In this document: piece after piece, positions 1-8,157 of the stretch
How the letters are laid out: each line of letters starts with the position of its first letter
Position numbering within the stretch: position 1 is the stretch's first letter
Assembly (NCBI GenBank): GCA_016098155.1
Contig: JAAAJB010000214.1
Location: 33,780 to 52,907 of the forward strand
Direction: 5' to 3'
DNA length: 19,128 nucleotides
Origin: Actinomortierella ambigua
Taxonomy: Eukaryota; Mortierellomycota; Mortierellomycetes; Mortierellales; Mortierellaceae
Made by a program: the position numbers and the translations under genes
Notes under the pieces: model-generated
Database searches by the model: none
Told to the model about the DNA's origin: nothing
What the model saw: the letters and a program-made list of their open reading frames with translations, nothing else

Positions 1-330
1 TGATGGTGGTGATGATGATGGTGGTGATGATGATGGTGGTGATGATGATGGTGGTGATGATGATGGTGGTAGTGGTGATGATGATGGTGGTGATGATGAT
101 GGTGGTGATGATGATGGTGGTGGCGATGATGATGATGGTGATAGTGATATTGATGGTGTTGGTAATGATGATGATGATGATGGTGATGATGGTGATGAGA
201 GTGGTGGTGGTGGTAGTGGTGGTAGTGGTGGTGGATGATAGTGATAGTGATAGTGATGGTGATGGTGGTGATGATGGTAGTGGTGGCGATGATGGTTGTG
301 GTGATGATGATGGTGATGGTGATGAAAACG
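1..330. repeat. GAT/GGT minisatellite (15-bp unit) grading into GRT microsatellite
   Basis: Seven full copies of the 15-bp unit GATGATGATGGTGGT lie at 11-70 and 77-121, separated by AGTGGT. They degrade into irregular GAT, GGT and AGT triplets up to about 325. On the plus strand one frame (codons starting at 2, 5, 8...) reads Asp-Asp-Asp-Gly-Gly without a stop from the window edge to TGA at 236-238. Another frame reads Met/Val, which is not protein-like. The complement reads as a His tract in one frame. It may be the acidic tail of a gene lying to the left, or non-coding. Confidence 0.9.
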
Positions 331-725
331 AGGTGGGGATCACGTTGTCTTGGTGTTTCAAGGTTGTGAGAAGCAGCATGGCGCCTCTATCCCTCACTCC
401 TTCTAACACCTCCCACAGTGATCTTCTATTGTATGAGGCGCAGGATACGTAAAGAAAACGTTTGATCTGAGTGAAACGATGGACAGCCATAAAGCGGGAA
501 ATATCATGTCGAGGGTATTGCGGCGACAGTGACCAAAGATCTCTTTGGCGGAAAAAATGTCGAGGCGTACGACGATCCCTATGAAACACCGATATATGAT
601 AGGAGTATATGCCCTCAACGCGATCTCTAATCTCTCCAAATATGGTGAAATAGTCACAACGGGCAACTCAACCCGATGCTCACCTCATTTGATTCCATTA
701 CATCTCTCCACGCCCTGTTAGCAGC
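239..725. other. Intergenic stretch, no supported gene
   Basis: After the D/G-coding frame stops at 238, the triplet repeat fades out and about 400 bp of unique sequence leads to the ATG at 726. I see no reading frame with family-like content here. A 264-nt minus-strand frame at 403-666 has no recognisable motif and no convincing start. The last part presumably holds the promoter and 5' UTR of the next gene. No clear TATA box was found. Confidence 0.5.
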
Positions 726-1929
726 ATGACATCACGATTGGCGCAGACTGCGCTCCGTTCGCGCCCACTCCTGACGTCGGTTCGCCCAACGATCCCTATC
801 TCGTCCGTCACGCGTCGCGCTTGGATTAGCCAAAACGTGCACCGGCAGGCCCAGCCCATAGCCGTCACCCACGCTGTTCGGCGCAAGGTACGAGCTCTAT
901 TCCATTTTCTCATAAGCTTTTTTTTTCTGCTCAAAGAAATAGTGCTCATCGTCACGTTCTACTCCTCGCGTCTGCTAGGCTCAATGGACACCATGGATGA
1001 TGGCAGCAGTGGCCACCACTGGCGTCCTAGCATGGCAACTTGGATCTTCTAAAATTTACGCGGAGGCATCACCAGAAACTAGCCATGTTATCGGTATTGT
1101 GGCAGTGAGCGGGGATAGAGCATAGAACATGATGCAAAGTTACCGACAGGGCACTAATTGTATATTTCTACGCTCTGCGTATGATTAGACCCCGATTCCA
1201 AGCTGGCAGTCCCAAGGACGATTCTGGCAGAGGACGGTTCTCCAGCGCGTCTGTTGGGTCTGGGAGTGCGCAAGATTACGTTCCTCCAGGTCCAGGTGTA
1301 CGTGGTAGGGTTGTATGCCAAGGTCACGGATCTGGACGACCACAATAGCCGGCTCCGAACAATCCCTGAGATCCAAAAGTTCCAAAGGGATGATCGCCAG
1401 AGTGCCGACGAGGCCTATCGCGCGATGGTCCGCGCACCTGTGGAGCTTGTTCTCCGGATCGCGCCCGTCCGGAACACGAATGGGCCCCATTTGCGTGACG
1501 GATTCACACGTGCGCTGACGCAGGCAGCTAAGGACCAAAAGCTCGAGAGTGTCGAGAACGAGGACGCGATAGACGGGATCATGGAGTTTAAGAATTTGTT
1601 CCCCAAGGGCAAGGTTGACGTTGGCTCTGCGCTGGTGTTCAGGAAGCATGCGGATGGAATTATGACCATCGAGTTTGATGTATGATTCTGTGCATTTGTG
1701 TGCGCGTGTTTTGTTGAACAGCGGCGGTCGCACTTTGCCACGATCAAGTTTTTAATGTATACTGTTTTTGTGTGACCTTGCAACTCTATAGGGCGAGACT
1801 CTAGGTACAGTCAAGAATGAGTGGGTGATTGAAAACTTCTTTATGGGCTACCTGCAGAGCAAGAAGCCCATGAGTCCCAAGGCCCGCGAAAGCATTGGCA
1901 ACGGTATCCACGATCTTCTTCTTCAATAG
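726..1929 (+). CDS. Mitochondrial chalcone-isomerase-fold protein (AIM18/AIM46-like), four exons
   Basis: Exons are 726-887, 979-1093, 1189-1679 and 1792-1929. They join in frame to about 301 residues. Residues 1-54 (MTSRLAQTAL...) have no acidic residue and about ten Arg/Lys, as in a mitochondrial presequence. Exon 2 holds a hydrophobic segment (WTPWMMAAVATTGVLAW), a likely inner-membrane anchor. Exon 3 starts with DPDSKLAVP and carries the CHI-fold hallmarks LLGLGVRKITFLQVQVYVVG and PVRNTNGPHLRDGFTRAL. Exon 4 supplies the family C-terminus (GTVKNEWVIENFFMGYL). Every intron is GT..AG (91, 95 and 112 nt) and each splice restores family sequence. Fungal relatives Aim18p/Aim46p are mitochondrial proteins that lack chalcone isomerase activity and are reported to bind haem; the role here is unknown. 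The frame in exon 3 appears to begin at TTG 1254, but homology continues upstream, so that is not the start. Family very likely, function unproven. Confidence 0.9.
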
Positions 1930-2444
1930 AGCTGTAGGGGTCGAGATGTAGATAAAACTCTGGTCATATTGTAGCTGTTTACTGCCTCGATGGCTATACT
2001 GTCGTACCTCCCCCCCCCCACTTGCCCCGGAAGCCAACGCCGGTGCGTTGATCAAGGGATTCATTCTTCCTGTCCATGGGCAAGACTGTCATCGGAAAGA
2101 AAATGGCCTATATGTGGTGTACATACATGGAAAGGGTACCCAGCGCGGAATGTTATTGGACAGAGTTTGATATTTTTTTTAGTGCTCTTGCACATGTGGG
2201 AGACGATCGTATGTTATGCTGTCATGTCCCTCATTCTTTGTATAGATGAATACTCTATACTTTTTTCTTGACAATGCCCTCCCTCCATCTTCTTTCGGCA
2301 TTCTATATCCCCGGTAGTGCCGGGAGCCACAACCACCGAAAGCAGAATGAAAGAGGGTAGACCAGACCTAAAACACACCTTTTCGATGCCTCCGATCGCC
2401 AGTCGCGCCAGCTTCCTGTTGTCTGACAGACTTGATAGAGGAGA

Positions 2445-2447
<3 letters not shown>

Positions 2448-2516
<69 letters not shown>
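2448..2516. repeat. (AG)n microsatellite
   Basis: An almost unbroken AG dinucleotide run with one interruption (AGAAAG) near 2501-2506, about 390-450 bp upstream of the acyl-CoA oxidase start codon. Such GA/CT tracts can bind GAGA-type factors or exclude nucleosomes, but nothing here proves a role. It creates meaningless poly(Arg-Glu) and poly(Leu-Ser) frames on the two strands. Confidence 0.95.
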
Positions 2517-2628
2517 GAAAAAGGGAGGGTTCCCCTCCCTCCCTTCCCCCGCACTCCATGGTGGTGGGACAATTCATTGTTCTCCACACAAACACCCTGG
2601 CATCACGTGTAAGAGAGATCAAAGTTGA

Positions 2629-2903
2629 ATGTTCTGTACCCTCCCCTCCCCCTCGTCCCATCCCTCTTTCCTTTGCTTGCTCCCCTCACCTCACCTCACC
2701 TTCTCTCTTCCTCTTTTTAAGAGCTCATTCTTCATTCATTTGGCATTCTTCTCACACACCACCACCACCACCACCCTACCCTTCCACCCTCTCACTCTTC
2801 TTTATCCATCCAATTGTATAGACCCCTACATCTTCGGAACAAACCCCACTCAACCCCACCTCTCTTTCTTTCTTTCTCTCTCTCCCCTTCACACATTCTT
2901 CCC
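2629..2903 (+). promoter_or_regulatory. Pyrimidine-rich promoter / 5' UTR of the acyl-CoA oxidase gene
   Basis: The plus strand is strongly C/T-rich, with TCTC, CACC and TTTC blocks up to the ATG at 2904. Long CT-rich leaders of this kind are common just upstream of highly expressed fungal genes. TATA-like candidates are TTTTTAAG near 2714 and TTGTATAG near 2814-2821. The start codon lies in a favourable context (CCCATGGC). The transcription start cannot be placed from sequence alone. Confidence 0.4.
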
Positions 2904-5286
2904 ATGGCTGCTCCCGCCCCTCTCCAGTTCTCTGCCGCCGACGTCGGTCAGGTCGCCAAGATCCTGGCTCACGACAACCACGAGCACCGTCGCCAGATGC
3001 TCGACTTTGCCGCCAAGGACTCCATCTACGTCCCCCGCTACGACATCACCCTCGAGGCCAAGCGCGAGCTTGCCCTCCAGCGTCTTCGCCGCCTTGCCCA
3101 CGCCGGCTACATCTCCGTCCTCGACTTTGAGAAGGACCCTCTCCGTGTCTTCTCTGCCCATGAGATTGCCGGCATGATCGATGGCTCCATGGGCACCAAG
3201 ATGACTGGTATTGTGCCCCCTCCGACTGAACGTGTTAAAAAAATCCTATGTGATCTGTATAGTGTGCGACACACGACTCACCGCGCATCTAATTTTCTTT
3301 CTTTTGTTGTCCCACAATGCCCCCATCGGATCTCGAAAACTGGATGGCTCGATATCTGTTCCTCCATGCCAATAGTTCAGTGGAACCTGTTTGGAGGTAA
3401 TTTCTCGTGAGAGATAGAGACAGGGAGAGAGAGTATGTGTGTGAGAAAAGGCGTCGGCACAAAGTATGGATTTGAGTCGACGAAATCATTGACCACCCCT
3501 TGCTGTACCTCCCCCCCCTCTTCGTCCGCCCCCTGTTCAATTGCAGGTACCGTCATCAAGCTGGGAACAGAGCGCCACCGTCACCTGCTGCCCAAGATTG
3601 ATGACATGTCGGCCATCGGCTGCTTCGGCCTGACCGAGCTCGGCTACGGCAACAACGCCATCGAGATGGAGACTACCGCTCACTACATCCCCGAAACCCA
3701 CGAGTGGGAGATCCACACTCCTTCTTCCAAGGCTCAAAAGTACTGGATCACCAACGTAAGGAATATTGTTTTTTTTTTATGATCTTCAGAAAGCCAATCC
3801 CTCTCCCTCCCTCCGCTCCTCCCTTCTCTCAACTGAAGCTTGCATCTAACTTGGACACTCCCTTTTTTCATCAAAATAGTCTGCTGTGCATGCCAAGTGG
3901 TGCGTTGTTTTCGCCCAGACTTTTGTGGGAGGCAAGGACGAGGGTATCCACGCGATTCTGGTCCGTATTCGTGAGGAGGACATGACGCCGTCGACAGGTG
4001 TCCGCATTGAGGATATGGGTGTCAAGTTTGGCTGCAACGGCGTCGACAACGGCAAGCTGTGGTTCGACCACGTGCGCGTCCCCGCCGACTACCTGTTGAA
4101 CCGGTACTCGGACATCTCCAAGGATGGCAAGTTCTCGTCCGTCATCCCCTCGCGTCGCGGCCGCTTCCTCAAGGTCGCCGACCAGCTGCTGTCCGGTCGT
4201 CTCGCCATTGCCTCGCTCTGCCAGGGTGGTACCAAGGTCTGTCTGGCCGTCGCCTTCCGCTATGCCAACAGCCGTCTCTGTGTCGGCCCCAAGGGCAAGA
4301 GTGATACCCCGATCATGGTCTACCAGCTGCAGCAGCGAGCGCTCCTGCCCCTGTTTGCCCAGACCGTGATCCTCAACATTGGTTTGAACTACTGCAAGTC
4401 GCGCTGGGCGGCTGCGTCGTTGAAGAAGAACCCCGAGGATGCTGAGGAGGTTGTTCGTCTGTGCTGTGTCATCAAGCCCTTGGTCACCTGGAACGCCGAG
4501 AAGACAGCCACGGCGTGCCGTGAGCGTTGCGGTGGTCAGGGCTACCTGTCCGTGAACCGATTCGGCCAGTTCATTGCCTTCTCGCATGCGGGCATGACCG
4601 CCGAGGGCGACAACTCGGTGTTGATGCAAAAGGTGGCCAAGGAGTTGGTGACGTTGCTGCAGCAGGGCAAGCTGGACTTTTCGCACCTGCCAAACCCCAA
4701 GCAGGCTGGCTCGTGGAACATCACCGAGATTCAGACCCTGTACAAGCTGTTCCAGCTGCGTGAGGCTGGTCTGTTCAAGGAGCTAGCGCTGGCGATGAAG
4801 AGCAAGATGGGCGCTGGCAAGCCCCTGTTTGAGGTCTGGATGGGCGAGGAGTCTGACACGATCCAGGCGGCTGCCAAGGCGTATGGTGAGCGTATCTGCT
4901 TTGAGCAGGCCATCAAGGCAATTGAGCAGGCCACGACTGCAGGAAGCAAGGCCATCTTGGAGACGTTGTTGCGTCTGTGGGGTCTGTCCAAGGTCGATGA
5001 GTACTTGAGCTGGTACATGCTCAACGGCCTGGTCACGCCCGAGACTGCCCGCAAGGTGCCCCAGCATGTCCGCGACGTTGTTGCCACTGTTGGCCGCAAC
5101 AGCTTGGCCATTAGCGAGATCATGGGCGTTGATGAGCGCCTGCTGTTTGCCCCCATTGCCGGTGGCTCTGGTGGCTGGGAGATCTACAACGAGGTCGACA
5201 ACCATGGTGAGCTGATGAGCCTGAACGATCTTGAGACCAAGGGCTTCACCGCCCATGAGGCTTATGCTCCTCGCTCCCGCCTGTAA
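2904..5286 (+). CDS. Peroxisomal acyl-CoA oxidase with PTS1 (SRL), four exons including a 21-nt microexon
   Basis: Oxidises acyl-CoA to trans-2-enoyl-CoA with FAD, passing electrons to O2 to give H2O2: the first step of peroxisomal beta-oxidation. Exons are 2904-3207, 3376-3396, 3547-3755 and 3880-5286, giving about 646 residues, the normal length. The N-terminal helical domain (residues 1-100) leads to the core motif [16 protein letters not shown], completed only by the microexon. The FAD-pocket motif [11 protein letters not shown] is at 133-143, CGGQGY near 395-400, and the AEGDN motif places Glu420 where the catalytic Glu of the family sits. The C-terminus is SRL, a standard PTS1. All introns are GT..AG (168, 150 and 124 nt). 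Codon use is strongly C-ending in exons 1 and 3, as in a highly expressed gene. It resembles the medium-chain ACX3-like branch more than classical Pox proteins, but chain length preference is not certain. Confidence 0.95.
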
Positions 5287-5816
5287 AGAAACAATAATAT
5301 GGAGAAACTAGGGAGAGAGAGAAAAGAAAAAGCCCTCGTCAGAACTTGGCATTTTGTTGAACTGGCTACATACGACATGTGGGCCATTTGTTGTAAATAA
5401 AAAATAAAATTGTTTGCTTTTTTTTCAAGAAAAAAAATCGAGTATACGTTTCCTTGCCTTGGTCATGCGCTCCTCCGACCCATATCGCATTGCGAGTATC
5501 TTTGGATCTTACATCTGAACGAGAAGCGTGTGGATACCCATATCGCGCTGAACTTCTGAAGAGAGGAGAGGCCTATCCAGACTCGGAGTCTATGTTGTCA
5601 TTGGGTAGTCGTACCATGATTTAACCAACGCCGTTTGAGCAACTCAAAAGTTTAATCACAACATGCGTGGGAGTCATGTTGCACAATGATATGACACCCT
5701 CAATTCCCACCATCATGCCAAGATTGACTCAACCACAACTCATTTCATTCTCTTGAATTGACTGCAGCAGGAAAAAAAAACCTCTACGAAGCCCTTGAAA
5801 ACCTCACTGCGACTTA
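5287..5816. other. Intergenic region between acyl-CoA oxidase and kinase-Sel1 A
   Basis: The first 120 bp is the 3' UTR with its poly(A) signals. The rest is unique sequence with no supported gene. A 10-bp direct repeat CCCATATCGC occurs near 5479 and 5537, too short to interpret. The last part, with an A9 run at 5772-5780, is presumably the promoter and leader of kinase A. Confidence 0.5.
5396..5408 (+). terminator. Poly(A) signals of the acyl-CoA oxidase gene
   Basis: Two AATAAA hexamers, at 5396-5401 and 5403-5408, about 110-120 nt after the stop codon. They are followed by a T-rich stretch typical of a cleavage region. Confidence 0.7.
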
Positions 5817-7471
5817 ATGGTTAGTTAACTAGCCATTCTTTCTTTTTCACTTGCTTTATACCCTCGAGACCATCCAAGCTGACACCTGCCCTCCACGCTA
5901 TGACGATGTAGTCTTCCTTGTCTGTAGGTACGCCAATCGGCGCCGGTGCGTATGGAAGTGTCTACCACGCTTATTGGCAGGGACGCAAGGTCGCTATCAA
6001 GCAGTTCACCATGACTCTAACTGATGTCGCCAGAGAGAGAGCGATCCAACAAGAGGTCCGCTTGCTCGACAGCCTTCGTGACAAGCACATCATCCAGTTC
6101 TACGGAACGACGGAACATGAGGGTCGGTTGGTACTGGTGATGGAGTACGCCGAGGGAGGGAGCCTGGAAGGAGTCATCCAGGACGGCCTGCTTGACTGGC
6201 CCGCCAAGTCACGGATTGCACAGGAGGTCGTTCGTGGATTAGCCTATATTCATCACATGGGTGTCCTCCACAGGGACCTCAAGAGCATGAACGTCCTTCT
6301 GACTCGCCACATGGAGGTCAAGCTTTGCGACTTTGGCCTGGCTACCGTCAAGGTGCGTTCGGCCTCAAAGTCAACCTCATCAGCCAAGGGCACGACTCGT
6401 TGGATGGCGCCTGAGCTCTTCACAGCCCGACCCAAGTACTCGACCAAGTCGGACATGTTTGCGCTTGCAGTGGTGATGTGGGAGATGGCGGCCAATTGCA
6501 CCATTCCGTTCCAGGAACAGATCGACAACTATACCGTGATTAGCCTTATCAAGAACGGCGAGCGAGAGGAGCTCCCGGATGACACACCACTGAGCTATCG
6601 ACAATGGGTCGAGCGATGCTGGGACCAAGACCCTACCAAGCGGCCCGAGGCGAGCGAGATGGTCACCAAAGACCCGGAGCCACCAATCAGGAAGAATGTC
6701 CTTGGAGAACATAAGTCGATCGTACAGGTCACGGCGACTATGAGTGGGATCGCCCTCGTATCACCGCTGCCGGGCGAGAACACCAGTGACGATGGAAGTC
6801 AAGCCATGGTGAGGAGGCTTGAGGAACATGTTGATGCACTTTTGGCAAGGGCCAGTGCAGGCGACGCAGACGCGCAGTGGGCACTCGCTGCCAAGTATGA
6901 TACGGGGCTGGGCGTGGGTCAGAACGACACGGAGGCCTTCAAATGGTATCTGCGAGCAGCAGCGCAAGGGTCCAAGGAAGCACAGTACGCCACGGGTGAT
7001 TTTTTCAGGAGAGGTCGCGGCACGCCCAAGAACGAGGCGATTGCAGCCTATTGGATGGAGCAGGCCGCCACGAGCGGACATGCCATAGCCCAGAATGAGT
7101 ATGGCTGGATGTATCACGCAGGGATCGGGATCGAGCAAGACGATGTCAAGGCAGCCTCGTGGTTTCGGCAGTCGGCGAAGCAAGGTTGTACAGAGGCACA
7201 GTTCAACCTTGGATGCATGTATCAGAACGGCTATGGTCTTCCACAGGACTATTGCGAGGCATGGACGTGGTTTCACAAGGCGGCGGTTCAAGGGAGTGCG
7301 GCAGCGCAGAATAGTGTTGGGAGGATGTACGAGAATGGCCTTGGCGTCAAACGGGATCTTGGCGTGGCCTCCTATTGGTATCGCATATCGGCAAATAATG
7401 GGAACGCGTCGGCGCTGAGCAGCCTAGAGTCGATGCATGAGAACGGCCAAGATATCGATATTATATTCTGA
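5817..7471 (+). CDS. Protein kinase-Sel1 repeat fusion A (TKL-like Ser/Thr kinase)
   Basis: The main exon opens after a GATGTAG acceptor at 5911 and reads SSLSVGTPIGAGAYG. The paralogue C reads SALVVGSVIGSGAYG at the same place, which supports this splice site. The best start is the ATG at 5817-5819 followed directly by intron 5820-5911 (donor GTTAGT), giving about 519 residues; this first exon is tentative. The kinase domain (about 10-260) has the glycine loop GAGAYG, VAIK lysine, HRDLKSMN, CDFG and MAPEL, so it looks active. HRDLK and the overall style fit a TKL-type Ser/Thr kinase. The S/T-rich activation segment (SASKSTSSAKGTT) could be phosphorylated. A linker of about 60 residues leads to five Sel1 units (AQxxLGxMYxxG...W) and a truncated sixth ending DIDIIF. 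Sel1 solenoids bind proteins. Substrate and pathway are unknown. Confidence 0.88.
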
Positions 7472-8157
7472 ATTTGCCGCATGCATAGAGCCAATAATCA
7501 CTCGAGCCAGGACGGACTACATAGGGCCGGTATCTTAAGGCTAGCCACTGTATAAATTGTTATTTGGTGGGCCATTCTCTGCAGTCCAAAGAAGCAGATC
7601 AATGAATGGCCAGTACACTACTAACAACCATGAGCGCTAGGTCAATCAACTTGTGGTGCGTTGGTCCAAGATCAGACGCGCCGGGCTGCTTTTCTCTACG
7701 TCGAACCCCAAGTAAGGCAATATCATCATTGGTCCCTTGGTCCGTGAGACAAGAAGGATGGGAGGAGTGGAAGGGTTCAGAGATGGTGGGCGTGGAGGGG
7801 AATAGCGGGGTTAACGAAGAAAGTGGGCCTCATATTATGTGTCACAGGTCAACAGCGGCTGCTCAGCATGGAGACGAGAGTAAAAAATACAGACTATTTC
7901 GTTTTGCGTCGTAGTGTGCTTTGTGCATTCAGGTCAGATGCGTATTTCGCGCACCTGGGCTTGGGTGCTCAGCGCAAGGGGGGACATATCTCCAGCCCAA
8001 CCATGGAGTTCTCCTCACGGCTGTGTATCATAGCGCTGGTGTAACCATGGGTGACGTCGAACAGTTTAGAAAGTCGAACAGAGCAGTGCCTCATGTCTTC
8101 ATCCACAACTGTCATCCCCATCTCCATTCCCACACAATTCCTCATCTTACAGCCTCA
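7472..8157. other. Intergenic region between kinase-Sel1 A and B
   Basis: No coding frame with recognisable content. It contains a G-rich plus-strand cluster at 7757-7811 with several GGG/GGGG runs, and a pyrimidine-rich stretch at about 8095-8157 that is probably the leader of kinase B. No canonical AATAAA was seen after gene A. Frames of 70-110 codons at 7606-8259 have no start context or family signature and are not called. Confidence 0.5.

Larger units (their letters stand above)
1930..2903. other. Intergenic region: 3' flank of the CHI-like gene and upstream region of the acyl-CoA oxidase
   Basis: No gene could be supported. From left to right it holds the 3' flank of the CHI-like gene without a clear AATAAA, a C homopolymer near 2010-2020, unique AT-rich sequence, a long AG microsatellite, and a strongly pyrimidine-rich stretch from about 2640 to the start codon at 2904. 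The frames of 80-180 codons here are Ser/Leu, Arg/Glu or Pro/Ser/Thr low complexity created by the repeats. Confidence 0.6.

Noticed and set aside
3..452. 149-codon plus-strand frame of Met/Val repeats with a short unique tail
   Set aside because: It is the out-of-frame reading of the GAT/GGT repeat, and the composition is not protein-like.
403..666. 87-codon minus-strand frame
   Set aside because: No recognisable motif, no ATG start, no neighbouring support.
2303..2661. Frames on both strands of poly(Leu-Ser) and poly(Arg-Glu)
   Set aside because: Produced by the AG microsatellite.
3871..4686. 271-codon minus-strand frame opposite the acyl-CoA oxidase
   Set aside because: Antisense shadow of a strongly codon-biased exon; the plus strand has a full family match.
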